DNA of 64,000 nt from Candidatus Omnitrophota bacterium. Lineage in GTDB: Bacteria; Ratteibacteria; UBA8468; B48-G9; DTJG01. Both the position numbers and the translations under genes were made by a program. The number at the start of each line of letters is the position of its first letter. Positions within the stretch are counted from its first letter, which is position 1. This document shows, in pieces, positions 25,908-34,886 of the stretch. The stretch lies in the NCBI GenBank assembly GCA_023819255.1, contig JAMWBU010000004.1, forward strand, positions 1 to 64,000, written 5' to 3'. The notes under the pieces were generated by a model, which did no database searches, had not been told where the DNA came from, and saw only the letters and a program-made list of their open reading frames with translations.

Positions 25908-26517
25908 AGAAATAGGGACTGTTGTTGATGTAAGAAAAAAAGGAAATTCAGTTTTGCTCGGGATAAAGGCAAAAAAGGTTTTTGACGATTTATCCGTCGG
26001 GGATAGCATCAGCGTGGATGGTGTATGCCTTACGGTTAAAACCATAAAAAGACCAGTTTTCTATACAGATCTTTCACCGGAAACATTGAAGACGACGACT
26101 CTCGGAAATGTCAGGAACCAGGCTTATGTAAATCTTGAAAGGGCTTTGAAATATGGAACGAGAATCGGCGGACATTTGCTTTCAGGACATATAGATTTTA
26201 AGACAACGATAATTTCAAGAAAGAATCAGGGAAATAATTCAATAATCCTGGTGAGGATACCGATTGAATATTCCTGCTATTTTATAAAGAAAGGTTCTGT
26301 GGGTATAGACGGAATTTCTTTAACTGTTGCTGACTTAACAGGCGAGAATATTGCCATATGGCTTATTCCATATACGATAGACAATACGACGATGAAAAAC
26401 AAGAAAACCGGAGACCAGATCAATATTGAAGTTGATATGCTGGCAAAAATCGCAACTGGCACAGAATGCAATGCGCGGAGAACATATGGAAAGGTCAGCA
26501 AGGAATCAATCTTTTGA
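25888..26517 (+). CDS. ribE: Riboflavin synthase alpha chain
   Basis: A 209-residue protein with two tandem lumazine-binding domains. It starts with MFAGIIEEIGTV, has GDSISVDGVCLTVK in repeat one and GSVGIDGISLTVAD in repeat two, and GHLLSGHIDFKTTI. It dismutates two 6,7-dimethyl-8-ribityllumazine molecules to riboflavin. The start overlaps the ribD end; the 3' end overlaps ribBA by 32 bases. Confidence 0.96.
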   Translation: MFAGIIEEIGTVVDVRKKGNSVLLGIKAKKVFDDLSVGDSISVDGVCLTVKTIKRPVFYTDLSPETLKTTTLGNVRNQAYVNLERALKYGTRIGGHLLSGHIDFKTTIISRKNQGNNSIILVRIPIEYSCYFIKKGSVGIDGISLTVADLTGENIAIWLIPYTIDNTTMKNKKTGDQINIEVDMLAKIATGTECNARRTYGKVSKESIF

Positions 26518-27733
26518 AATCAGCAGTGTAGAGGATGCGATCAGGGATCTTAAAAAAGGTAAGTTTATTATTGTGGTTGACGACGCAAAGAGAGAAAACG
26601 AGGGAGATCTCGTTTGTTCTGCAGAGAAGGTTACGCCTGCTGTTATAAATTTTATGACAAAGCATGCCAGGGGATTGATTTGTGTGGCTTTACCCGAAGA
26701 AAGGATAAAGCAATTGAATCTTTCTCCTATGGTTGAGGACAATACAGCGTTGCATCACACAAATTTTACTGTTTCCGTGGATGCAAAAAATGGGGTTACA
26801 ACAGGAATATCCGCTTTTGACAGAGCCAGGACAATAAAGGTTTTAATATCGCCTGACTCAAAGCCCCAGGATCTTGCCCGACCAGGACATATATTTCCTA
26901 TCAAATCAAGAGACGGTGGAGTGCTGGTGCGTGCAGGGCATACTGAAGCCGCGGTTGACCTTGCGAAATTGGCCGGTCATTATCCAGCTGGAGTAATATG
27001 CGAGATAATGGCTGACGATGGTTCGATGGCAAGAATGCCTGAACTCATCAGCATGGCGAAGAAACACGGATTGAAGATCGTTACAATAGCGGATCTGATA
27101 AAATACAGAAGGACCAGAGAAAAACTGGTTGAACGAATATTGTCTGTAGAGCTTCCTACCAGATCTGGCACATTTGATCTGCTTCTTTATAGAGATAAGA
27201 TTGAAAATAATAATCATCTTGCTCTGGTGAAAAAGGTTTCTGACAGTAAAAAGATCCCGCTTGTGAGGGTTCATTCACAGTGTCTCACAGGCGATATTTT
27301 TCATTCATTCAGATGTGATTGTGGAGAGCAGCTTCATACAGCGCTTTCAATGATTGCAAAAGATGGAGGGGCTTTAATTTACCTGCCGCAGGAAGGAAGG
27401 GGAATAGGGCTTGAAGATAAGCTTCGCGCGTATAAACTTCAATCAGAAAAGAATCTCGATACCGTTGAAGCCAACTTATATCTTGGTTATCCTGATGATC
27501 TCAGGGACTATGGAATAGGAGCCCAGATTCTTCTGGATTTAGGATTGACCAGTATTCGCCTTCTTACCAATAATCCCAGAAAAATAGTTGGCCTTGAGGG
27601 CTATGGCATTGATATTGTTGAGAGAGTGCCCATTGAAATCGCTCCAAATCCGCATTCACTGAAGTATCTGGAAACAAAAAAGAAAAAGTTAAGACATCTG
27701 CTAAAGGTTAATTTTAAAAAGGGGGAAAAATGA
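26486..27733 (+). CDS. ribBA: Bifunctional 3,4-dihydroxy-2-butanone-4-phosphate synthase / GTP cyclohydrolase II
   Basis: A 415-residue fusion. The N-terminal RibB domain has [18 protein letters not shown], a DRARTIK stretch and [14 protein letters not shown]; the C-terminal RibA domain has the zinc Cys set in [20 protein letters not shown] and [17 protein letters not shown]. It supplies both riboflavin precursors. Start ATG 26486 has a GGAG upstream and lies inside the ribE end; an in-frame ATG at 26426 would extend further into ribE. RibH follows with ATGA overlap. Confidence 0.96.
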   Translation: MERSARNQSFEISSVEDAIRDLKKGKFIIVVDDAKRENEGDLVCSAEKVTPAVINFMTKHARGLICVALPEERIKQLNLSPMVEDNTALHHTNFTVSVDAKNGVTTGISAFDRARTIKVLISPDSKPQDLARPGHIFPIKSRDGGVLVRAGHTEAAVDLAKLAGHYPAGVICEIMADDGSMARMPELISMAKKHGLKIVTIADLIKYRRTREKLVERILSVELPTRSGTFDLLLYRDKIENNNHLALVKKVSDSKKIPLVRVHSQCLTGDIFHSFRCDCGEQLHTALSMIAKDGGALIYLPQEGRGIGLEDKLRAYKLQSEKNLDTVEANLYLGYPDDLRDYGIGAQILLDLGLTSIRLLTNNPRKIVGLEGYGIDIVERVPIEIAPNPHSLKYLETKKKKLRHLLKVNFKKGEK

Positions 27734-28194
27734 AAGTTTTTGAGGGGAATCTGTCGGCTGAAGGAAAGATTTTTGGAATTGTGGTAAGCAGGTTTAACGA
27801 ATTCTTGACCAGGAATCTTCTCCAGGGAGCTATCGACTGTCTCACAAGGCATGGAGCTTCAGATAAAGACATTGATGTTGTGTGGGTTCCAGGCGCTTTT
27901 GAGATAGGATTCGCGGCAAGAAAAATGGCGGCTTCAGGCAGATATAACGCTTTGATATGTCTTGGCGTTGTTATACGCGGAGCGACCATGCATTTTGAAT
28001 ATGTCGCAGGTCAGGTAACGAGAACGCTTGGCCAGATTAATAGCGAGGGAATAGTTCCGATCACCTCTGGAATTATTATTGCAGACAGCATTGAGCAGGC
28101 AACTGAAAGAGCGGGAACAAAAATGGGTAACAAAGGCTGGAGCGCGGCTCTTTCTGCGATTGAAATGGCTGATGTGAATGAAAAGTTGAAATGA
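27730..28194 (+). CDS. ribH: 6,7-dimethyl-8-ribityllumazine synthase
   Basis: A 154-residue lumazine synthase. Seen: GIVVSRFNEFLTRNLLQGA, VWVPGAFEIGFAARKMA, GVVIRGATMHFEYVA with the conserved His region, and NKGWSAALSAIEM. It condenses the RibB and RibD products into the lumazine used by riboflavin synthase, and usually forms an icosahedral or pentameric shell. ATGA overlaps join it to both ribBA and nusB. Confidence 0.97.
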   Translation: MKVFEGNLSAEGKIFGIVVSRFNEFLTRNLLQGAIDCLTRHGASDKDIDVVWVPGAFEIGFAARKMAASGRYNALICLGVVIRGATMHFEYVAGQVTRTLGQINSEGIVPITSGIIIADSIEQATERAGTKMGNKGWSAALSAIEMADVNEKLK

Positions 28195-28619
28195 AAAAGA
28201 TAGCTCGAAAAGCCAGGGTGATCGCTCTTGAAATATGTTATCAGCTTGATATTCATAACCTTCTGTCTGAAAAACACGCTACAAAAGTGTTGAAGGAAAA
28301 GAATATTGACGGAGATATTTATTTCAGGGTCGAATCGATTGTTTGCGGAGTTGTAAAGAACCTTTCTTTTATCGACGGTTTGCTCGCGAAATACAGCGCA
28401 AACTGGGATATTTCAAGAATGAGTTATGTGGACCGCAATATTTTGAGAATTGCTGTTTATGAAATGTTTTTCGTCTCCGAGGTGCCTGATATTGTTGCAA
28501 TCGATGAAGCAATTGAAATTTCAAAGATTTATAGCAGCCCGGATTCAGGAAAATTTATCAACGGACTTCTTGACAGGATAATGAAAGAAGGCGTTTCCCG
28601 AAAAGACATAGAAAAATAG
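28191..28619 (+). CDS. nusB: Transcription antitermination factor NusB
   Basis: A 142-residue all-helical NusB. Seen: the N-terminal KARVIALEICYQLDIHN, and the C-terminal MSYVDRNILRIAVYEMFF, then VAIDEAIEISKIYSS and GKFINGLLDRIM, the usual NusB signature. It binds boxA RNA with S10 for rRNA antitermination. The ribH-nusB adjacency with overlapping stop and start is common in bacteria. Confidence 0.95.
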   Translation: MKKIARKARVIALEICYQLDIHNLLSEKHATKVLKEKNIDGDIYFRVESIVCGVVKNLSFIDGLLAKYSANWDISRMSYVDRNILRIAVYEMFFVSEVPDIVAIDEAIEISKIYSSPDSGKFINGLLDRIMKEGVSRKDIEK

Positions 28620-28623
28620 TGAG

Positions 28624-29580
28624 ATGAAAAGAATATCTGGAATTGCTCTGAAATCCTGTGTCAGTATCTTCTTCATTTTTCTCGTACTGAGAAAAATAAA
28701 TTTTTTTGAATTGGGAGGAATTTTCAAAAATGTGTCTATTCCCGCTCTTATATGGATGTTTACGGTGAATTACGCGATTACTTTTTTTATAGCTCTGAGG
28801 TGGTATTTCATTCTTGATGAATTTAAAGAAAAAATTTCTTTTTTCAATGTCTGGAAATTATCTTTAATAGGTTTGTACTTTAATATACTCTTGCCAACCG
28901 GCACCGGCGGTGATGCTGTCAAAATTTTATATATAACGCGTAATCATCAGGAAAAATTAAGACTGGGAACATCTGTAATTTTTGATCGCTTCATAGGGTC
29001 TTCAACGATTATCGCGATGGCGATAATCAGCCTTCTTTCATACGAAAAAAATCTTCCAGCGAAGTTAAAGATCACTCTTGCGTTGCTGCTTATTGTTGTA
29101 CTTTCAATATGGCTGCTGATTTTCTGGGACAGACTTGCTGTTCTCACGGGCAGGATTTTTCCTTACAGATTGAGGCAGAAGTTGAAGATTTTTTATAATC
29201 ATCTCAGGGATTATGGCATTAACAGTCGCGTTCTAATTAACGCGATATGCACCAGCATTTTCGTTCAAATCCTTTCAATATATGTCCAGTATCTCGCTGC
29301 AGAACTTGTTTCGCCTGTGTCTGGCACATCTATTCCATTTCAGTTGTTTTTCATTTTCATTCCGATTATCTGGCTTAGCTCTATTGTGCCATCTCTGGGC
29401 GGACTTGGGATCAGGGAATACGGATATCTTTTTTTCTTTAATCCTTACCTTGGAAAGGATGCCGCCATAGCAATGTCTCTTATAAATCTTATGCTGATTC
29501 TCGCACAGGCAATCGCTGGAGGTTTGATATTTCTGTTTTTTCGTCCAGATCGTCAAAATCCGCAACGAAAGTCCTTTTGA
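28624..29580 (+). CDS. UPF0104/AglD-like flippase-domain membrane protein
   Basis: A 318-residue protein with about eight hydrophobic helices and the family markers LPTGTGGDAVKILYI, VIFDRFIGSS and VPSLGGLGIREYGYLFFF, as in the lysylphosphatidylglycerol synthase membrane-domain family. Members are proposed to move lipid-linked molecules; no catalytic domain is present here. It is the last gene of the riboflavin operon, and its final 92 bases overlap the 3' end of the convergent PfkB-family reading frame. Confidence 0.82.
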   Translation: MKRISGIALKSCVSIFFIFLVLRKINFFELGGIFKNVSIPALIWMFTVNYAITFFIALRWYFILDEFKEKISFFNVWKLSLIGLYFNILLPTGTGGDAVKILYITRNHQEKLRLGTSVIFDRFIGSSTIIAMAIISLLSYEKNLPAKLKITLALLLIVVLSIWLLIFWDRLAVLTGRIFPYRLRQKLKIFYNHLRDYGINSRVLINAICTSIFVQILSIYVQYLAAELVSPVSGTSIPFQLFFIFIPIIWLSSIVPSLGGLGIREYGYLFFFNPYLGKDAAIAMSLINLMLILAQAIAGGLIFLFFRPDRQNPQRKSF

Positions 29581-30501
29581 GAATTTTTTCTACTTCATAA
29601 GGTTGTGGAATATCAGTGAATGGTTTTGCGGCTTTTGCCGTTCCGCAGGCTGCGGCAAATTTCAGAGATTCCCTAAATTTCCCTGTTCTTGAATAAGACA
29701 GAACAAACCCGGCAAGAAACACATCGCCGCAACCAACAGAACCGGCTTTTTTAATTTCAGGGCCTCTGGTATAAAAAAAACCTTCTCTGGAAAAGCCCGC
29801 CGCTCCTTTATCGCCCATTGTCACAAGCACAAAAGATATTCCTGAATTAAGTAGTTTTTCTGCTGCTTTTCTGAGTTGCGCAAGGTTTTCAATTTTTCTG
29901 GATATGAGTCGTTCAAGTTCTCTGATGTTTGGTTTTATAAGGTCTGGACCTGCAGATACTGCGGATTTCAAGAAAAAACCATCTGAGTCAACGCTGATCA
30001 TAGCCGTGGTATTTTTTTCGCGAATCTTATGTATCGCCTGATTGTAGAAATTCGCTGGTATGCCTGGTGGCAGGCTTCCACAAAAAAAAATCCAGCTAAT
30101 TTTGTCGAAATCTCTATCAACAATGAATTTCAGGATTTTTTTTGCAAAATTTTCTGTTATTAATGGGCCTGGTTCATTAAATCTTAATACTGTGCCGTTT
30201 TCAAAAAAAAATTGTGGCTTTCTCTTGTTTCGGCAGAAATATCAAGAAGATATTCAGTGGAAATCCTGCTTTCAGTCAGGAGTTTTTTGAATCTGATTCC
30301 ATTTAAACCGCCAGCAATGCCAATTGTTTTAATATTTTCGCCATATTGAATCAGAAACCTTGCGACATTAAATCCTTTTCCTCCAGCTTCTATTTTTTTC
30401 TTCTTAATGCGCACAACATCGTCGAACTTTATTTCTTCTGCATAGTAGTTTACATCCAGACAAGGATTCAAATTGACTGATATGAATTTTTTATGTCGCA
30501 T
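29489..30501 (-). pseudogene. PfkB-family kinase (1-phosphofructokinase-like) split by a frameshift
   Basis: Two adjacent frames together make one PfkB kinase of about 335 residues. The first part (from 30501) has LNPCLDVNYYAEE and IEAGGKGFNVARFL, as in FruK/tagatose-6-phosphate kinases, and ends at a stop near 30184. The second frame carries FCGSLPPGIPANFYNQAI, PNIRELERLISR, TMGDKGAAGF and the ATP/catalytic segment GSVGCGDVFLAGFVLSY. The switch lies at a run of nine T on the minus strand (30211-30203); ten T (or seven) would restore one frame. This is a homopolymer sequencing error, a real mutation, or a slippage site. It is last in the long minus-strand array. Confidence 0.8.
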
Positions 30502-30506
30502 TTGCC

Positions 30507-30671
30507 TTATACTGACTGAGGTCGATATTTTCTTATTTTTTTGCGTCTTCTTAACTGGCTGGGTTTTTCATAAAATTCCCGTTTCTTAATTTCCCTGATA
30601 ATACCTTCTTTTTCAACCTCGCGTTTAAACTGTTTGAACAGTTTTTCAAAATGTTCGTGTTGTTTTTCCAC
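30507..30671 (-). CDS. rpsU: Ribosomal protein S21 (short, GTG start)
   Basis: A 54-residue small-subunit protein. The core [20 protein letters not shown], then [14 protein letters not shown] is diagnostic of bS21, followed by a short basic tail. The start is a GTG immediately preceded in frame by TAA, so the frame cannot be longer; AGGGGG lies about 12 bases upstream. The residues before the core are shorter than in many homologues. It lies 21 bases after a zinc-ribbon gene and five bases before the PfkB kinase. Confidence 0.92.
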   Translation of the reverse strand: MEKQHEHFEKLFKQFKREVEKEGIIREIKKREFYEKPSQLRRRKKIRKYRPQSV

Positions 30672-30692
30672 TTAGGTACTGTCACCCCCTTC

Positions 30693-30854
30693 CTAATAGC
30701 TATCTATGTCAAAAAGACGTGATCCGCAGTGCTTACATTTTTTTTCGTTTTGCTTGTATCCATCCACAATGAAGCAAACCCTGCATTTTATGTTTTTCTT
30801 CTCGCTTGCAGGTTCTCTCTCTTTTTCAATACGAGATAATGATTTCTCTTTCAT
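30693..30854 (-). CDS. Small zinc-ribbon protein
   Basis: A 53-residue protein starting at ATG 30854. It has a charged N-terminal tail (MKEKSLSRIEKEREPASEKK) and then a single zinc ribbon with CRVCFIVDGY and CKHCGSRLFD, two CxxC pairs. The function is unknown. It lies three bases after the purine nucleoside phosphorylase stop and 21 bases before rpsU, so it may be a translation-associated protein, but that is a guess. An AAAGGA precedes the start at a somewhat long distance. Confidence 0.75.
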   Translation of the reverse strand: MKEKSLSRIEKEREPASEKKNIKCRVCFIVDGYKQNEKKCKHCGSRLFDIDSY

Positions 30855-30857
30855 ATT

Positions 30858-31691
30858 TTATATGGTCCTTTTTTGATAACTTATTATAATATTTTCTACA
30901 ATATCCGTCAAAAAAGGTTCTGCGGCAGAAGCAGCAGCCAAAATTTCTTCAAATGTGGCAACCTTCAGAGCGTCAGGGAGACACATATCGCTGATGACCG
31001 ATGCGCCAAAGACTTGCAATCCAGAATGAACAGCTGCTATTACTTCGGCCACTGTTGACATACAAACCATATCAGCGCCTATGGATCTTAGAAATCTGTA
31101 TTCTGCTTTTGTTTCAAGATTTGGTCCGGTCAGTCCAACCAGCACCCCTTTCTTAACAGGTATCTTTTTTTCAAGCGCTATCGTTTCTGCAAGTTCTATG
31201 AGTTTCTGATCATATGGTTGTGACATATCTGGAAATCTTACTCCGATTTCCTCATAATTTTTTCCAATTAGAGGATTATGTCCGGTAAGATTAATATGGT
31301 CTACAATGATTACAATATCGCCTGTTTTGAACATTGGGTTCAACCCGCCTGCTGCGTTTGATTCAATCAAAATCTTTGTACCAAGAAATTTCAAAACCCT
31401 TATAGGAAGTGCTATTTCCGTTGCTGAATAACCTTCATACAGATGAAATCTGCCCTGAAAAGCAACAACGTTTTTTCCGGCAATTTTTCCAAAAATAAGG
31501 TTTCCCGCGTGTCCCTGGACGGTTGAGACAGGAAAATTAGGGATTGAACTATAGGGCACTATCTTTTCCGTATCTATTCTATCAGCAAATTTTCCAAGAC
31601 CTGTTCCAAGAATAATGCCAATTTCAGGCCTCATATCGGTTATGGATTCCAAAAATTTAACGGTCTCTTTAATTTTTTCAAGTTCGCACAT
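30858..31691 (-). CDS. Purine-nucleoside phosphorylase
   Basis: A 277-residue trimeric-type PNP, splitting purine nucleosides with phosphate into base and ribose 1-phosphate. Seen: IGIILGTGLGKFADRI, the STVQGHAGNLIFG phosphate-binding stretch, ESNAAGGLNP, LTGPNLETKAEYRFLR and MVCMSTVAEVIAAVHSG. Length fits. GGAGGAG precedes the ATG. The distinction between inosine/guanosine PNP and MTA phosphorylase is not certain, but the pattern favours PNP. Confidence 0.93.
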   Translation of the reverse strand: MCELEKIKETVKFLESITDMRPEIGIILGTGLGKFADRIDTEKIVPYSSIPNFPVSTVQGHAGNLIFGKIAGKNVVAFQGRFHLYEGYSATEIALPIRVLKFLGTKILIESNAAGGLNPMFKTGDIVIIVDHINLTGHNPLIGKNYEEIGVRFPDMSQPYDQKLIELAETIALEKKIPVKKGVLVGLTGPNLETKAEYRFLRSIGADMVCMSTVAEVIAAVHSGLQVFGASVISDMCLPDALKVATFEEILAAASAAEPFLTDIVENIIISYQKRTI

Positions 31692-31708
31692 CTTTCTCCT
31701 CCAGTTTG

Positions 31709-32527
31709 CTATCTTAGTTTAGAAAGCTCTATTGCTTTTTTTTCTGCTGATTCAAAGGCGGCACTGATTGTTTTTTCAAGATTTCCTTCTGTGAGTTTTG
31801 ATAATCCCGCAAGAGTTGTTCCTCCAGGAGAACATACTTTTTCTTTCAGCAGAGCAGGGTTTTCTTCTGCTTTTGCAAGCATTATTCCCGCGCCCTGAAA
31901 AAGATGCGAAACAATCTTCACCGAGATATTATCAGAAAATCTTCTCTTTCTTAAAATTTTGTAAACCAATTCCGCAAGATAAAAGAGAAAACCAGGTGCG
32001 CTTCCCGCTACCGCTGTCATAAAAAACATATCCTTTTCTTTCACTGGAAAGCAGTATGCCGCTTTTGAAAAAATCCTTACAATTTTTTTAATTGTCGTCG
32101 ATGTAACACCCTTGCTGCAGTAGGCAATAAGTCCATTTCCATAACCAATCGCGAGATTCGGCATAAATCTGATGGCAGAAACATCCTTATCAAGCATTTT
32201 TCTGATGGAATCGATGGTTATTCCAGCAGCGACACTGATGATAATTGAGTTTTTTTTCAAATATGGGGAGATACTGGAACATAATTGTGCTATATCCTTT
32301 GGCTTCACAGCGATTATTACAAACCTGGACCTTCTGACAAGTATATCTGTGTCGGTTGTAACAATTCCGAAATTTTTTTTAAGAATTTTTGTTTTTGATT
32401 TATCGATATCACTTACGCAAATTTTATCTCTGGAGATATCCGCAAATTCTGTAAGGGCTTTGATAATTGCTATTCCTATGTTTCCGCACCCGATTATTCC
32501 AAAGGTAAAATTATTTCTTTTTTTCAA
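31709..32527 (-). CDS. proC: Pyrroline-5-carboxylate reductase
   Basis: A 272-residue P5CR, last step of proline synthesis. Seen: nucleotide-binding FGIIGCGNIGIAIIKAL, VKPKDIAQL, SVAAGITID, RFMPNLAIGYGNG and the C-terminal signature CSPGGTTLAGLSKLTEGN. It starts at TTG overlapping the ABC ATPase stop (TTGA). Length is normal. No proA or proB is in the window. Confidence 0.93.
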   Translation of the reverse strand: MKKRNNFTFGIIGCGNIGIAIIKALTEFADISRDKICVSDIDKSKTKILKKNFGIVTTDTDILVRRSRFVIIAVKPKDIAQLCSSISPYLKKNSIIISVAAGITIDSIRKMLDKDVSAIRFMPNLAIGYGNGLIAYCSKGVTSTTIKKIVRIFSKAAYCFPVKEKDMFFMTAVAGSAPGFLFYLAELVYKILRKRRFSDNISVKIVSHLFQGAGIMLAKAEENPALLKEKVCSPGGTTLAGLSKLTEGNLEKTISAAFESAEKKAIELSKLR

Positions 32528-33264
32528 CCCGCTTCTTCTCCTTCCACTTCTCCAACCTTGATCTGCAGGTTTTCTCTATCTTCAATCCTTTCAATCAAGC
32601 CGTCCCTGATCCATATGACCCTGTCAGAAACATCGAGCATTTTAAGATCATGAGTGGCGGTAATGATGCTAACCTCTTTATTTTTATTCATTTCCTTAAG
32701 CAGGTGTATGATTTCTTTTCCGGTTTTTAGATCAAGATTTCCTGTGGGTTCGTCAGCAAGAATGATAGCCGGATCATTAGCAAGTGCTCTTGCGATGGCA
32801 ACCCTCTGCTGTTGACCTCCAGAAAGTTCAAATGGCTTATGATGGAGCCTTTCTCCAAGACCCACTGTTTCAAGAAGCTCCTTTGCTTTGTTCATTGCTT
32901 CATCGTTTTCCATACCTCCGAAAATCATAGGAAGCATCACATTTTCAAGGGCAGTCATAACTGGAATGAGATTAAATGTCTGAAATATGTATCCTATTTT
33001 TCTGCATCTTAACCATGCAAGCTCATACGCGTCGAGCTGGGCGATGTCCACTTCATCTATGTAGACCTTTCCCTCAGTGGGTTTATCGAGGCCACCTATC
33101 ATGTTAAAAAGTGTCGTTTTTCCGCTTCCGGACGGACCCATTATTGATATATATTCGCCTCTGTATATTTCGATATCAATTCCTTTCAAGACGTGCAGCG
33201 GTATTTTTCCAAGAAGAAATGTTTTTTTTAATCCTATCGTCCTTACAATCGCTTCTTTTGGCAT
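32524..33264 (-). CDS. MacB/LolD-type ABC transporter ATP-binding protein
   Basis: A 246-residue ABC ATPase: Walker A GPSGSGKTT, Q-loop in IFQTFNLIP, signature LSGGQQQR and Walker B AIILADEPTGNLD. The DEPTGNLD and IMGPSGSGKTT context is typical of the MacB/LolD/FtsE group that drives FtsX-type permeases. ATG 33264 is chosen for its GGAG; a longer in-frame extension would enter the neighbouring permease. With the short permease before it, it forms a small export or lipoprotein-type system. Confidence 0.92.
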   Translation of the reverse strand: MPKEAIVRTIGLKKTFLLGKIPLHVLKGIDIEIYRGEYISIMGPSGSGKTTLFNMIGGLDKPTEGKVYIDEVDIAQLDAYELAWLRCRKIGYIFQTFNLIPVMTALENVMLPMIFGGMENDEAMNKAKELLETVGLGERLHHKPFELSGGQQQRVAIARALANDPAIILADEPTGNLDLKTGKEIIHLLKEMNKNKEVSIITATHDLKMLDVSDRVIWIRDGLIERIEDRENLQIKVGEVEGEEAG

Positions 33265-33277
33265 TTTTGTCTCCTTT

Positions 33278-33931
33278 TTAGACTTCCCTGCGGATTGCTT
33301 CAGCTGGTTCCAGTTTTGCCGAAATATATGCAGGATATATTGCACCGATTACAGATATTACTATCCCGAGCAGAATGCTGAAAACTGAATATTTTATAAT
33401 AAGTTGCCCCGGGAATATGCTCCATACAAGGCCCTTGTATCTTAAAAGATAGATAAAAAGAGTCGCCAGGGCTCCTACAAATACTCCTATGATTGATCCT
33501 GCAAGTCCCTGTATTGAAGATTCGAGAAGGAAAAGTTCAACAATAAATTTATCAAGCGCGCCAAGGCATTTCATTGTGCCTATTTCGCGGGATCTTTCTG
33601 TTACCGCCATAAGCATTGCATTTACGATTCCAACAACGCAGACAAGCAGTGAAAGAGAGACCAGCCATGCCTGTCTTGTTCGTATTTCATCAAGATTTTG
33701 TTGCAACGCAATCTTCAAACTTTCCGGTCCTTTTTGTATTATGCCCGCTATAAAGGCATTACTGCTCAATATAGACATGAGAAAAGCGATGCCGAGTACA
33801 ATAGACGAGGTAACAATAATGGATCTGCCGAATCTTATTTTTATGCTTCTCAAACTCATATTGAACGCATGTTTTAGTGGTAATACCAGTTGTTTTTCTA
33901 TTTTTCTTTTTTCAGGCACTTGCGTGGACAT
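33278..33931 (-). CDS. FtsX/MacB-type ABC permease, small form
   Basis: A 217-residue permease starting at ATG 33931 after AAAGGAG. Helix one is SIIVTSSIVLGIAFLMS, followed by only about 45 residues of extracytoplasmic loop, then a FtsX-like domain with MLMAVTERSREIGTMKCLGA and three further hydrophobic helices. Typical MacB permeases carry a periplasmic domain of 200 or more residues; here it is nearly absent, as in some minimal FtsX proteins. The following gene is its ATPase. Confidence 0.88.
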   Translation of the reverse strand: MSTQVPEKRKIEKQLVLPLKHAFNMSLRSIKIRFGRSIIVTSSIVLGIAFLMSILSSNAFIAGIIQKGPESLKIALQQNLDEIRTRQAWLVSLSLLVCVVGIVNAMLMAVTERSREIGTMKCLGALDKFIVELFLLESSIQGLAGSIIGVFVGALATLFIYLLRYKGLVWSIFPGQLIIKYSVFSILLGIVISVIGAIYPAYISAKLEPAEAIRREV

Positions 33932-33959
33932 TTTCGCTCCTTTTTTCAATAAATAAATT

Positions 33960-34886
33960 TTAAACCATTTTTTCCTGCTCGTAAAGAAAGCATGACACCA
34001 GGTGTTTCTTTTCTTTTTCTTTTAATACAGGATGATGTTCAAAACATATTTTTTTTCTATACGGACATCTGGCGAGAAAAACACAACCATCAAAATCTTT
34101 GTATTTTTCTTCTCTTATGGATGTTATAGAAGAAGGGTTCCATAAAATCTTTGTATACGGATGAAGTGGAGATTTTAATATCTGTTCCACAGAACCTTCT
34201 TCAACTATGTTGCCTTGATACATAACAACAATTCTTTCGCAGAAGTCAACCACAATCTTCAGATTATGAGTTATGAATACAAAGGTCAGCCCTAAATTTT
34301 TTCTTAATCCATCGAGAAGTTTCAGAATGTTAACTTCTGTTGTGGCGTCGAGATTGCCTGTTGGTTCGTCAGCCACTACACATTCTGGATTGCCGGCAAT
34401 AGCCCTTGCTATGGCTACCCTCTGCCTTTCTCCGCCGCTCATCTGATGCGGGTATCTGTTTTTATAATCAGAAGGCAGGCCTGTTTGAGTAAGCGCTGTT
34501 TCAATCATTTCAGGATTGACTCTTCTTGAAGGTATGGCTTCTCTGAGTGTTTTTTCAATGGTTGAACGAGGATTTAGAGATTTGTACGGGTTTTGAAAGA
34601 TTATCCTCACCTTATTTCTGAAAAAGACAAGCTTTGAATCACCAAGACCTGTTATATCGTTATTTCTATAATACACTGAACCTGAATCGGGCCTTACAAG
34701 TAAAAGCAATACTTTCGCAAGCGTTGTTTTTCCAGAACCAGATTCTCCCACGACACCAAGATCAATTCCTTTGTTTACTCTGATTGATACATTATTCAAA
34801 GCTGTGACTTTTCGCCTGTTGATTCCCAGAAAGTCCTTTACCACAAAAACCTTGCTTATTTTTTCACACCTGAGTATTTCTTCCAT
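33960..34886 (-). CDS. dppF: Oligopeptide/dipeptide ABC transporter ATP-binding protein (DppF/OppF-like)
   Basis: A 308-residue ABC ATPase: Walker A GESGSGKTTLAKVLLLL, NPYKSLNPRSTIEKTL, signature MSGGERQRVAIARAI and Walker B CVVADEPTGNLD. The C-terminal part has the Cys set of Opp/Dpp ATPases (CVFLARCPYRKKICFEHHP), often binding an iron-sulfur cluster. It overlaps dppD by 23 bases and is the last of a four-gene permease set. Confidence 0.9.
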   Translation of the reverse strand: MEEILRCEKISKVFVVKDFLGINRRKVTALNNVSIRVNKGIDLGVVGESGSGKTTLAKVLLLLVRPDSGSVYYRNNDITGLGDSKLVFFRNKVRIIFQNPYKSLNPRSTIEKTLREAIPSRRVNPEMIETALTQTGLPSDYKNRYPHQMSGGERQRVAIARAIAGNPECVVADEPTGNLDATTEVNILKLLDGLRKNLGLTFVFITHNLKIVVDFCERIVVMYQGNIVEEGSVEQILKSPLHPYTKILWNPSSITSIREEKYKDFDGCVFLARCPYRKKICFEHHPVLKEKEKKHLVSCFLYEQEKMV

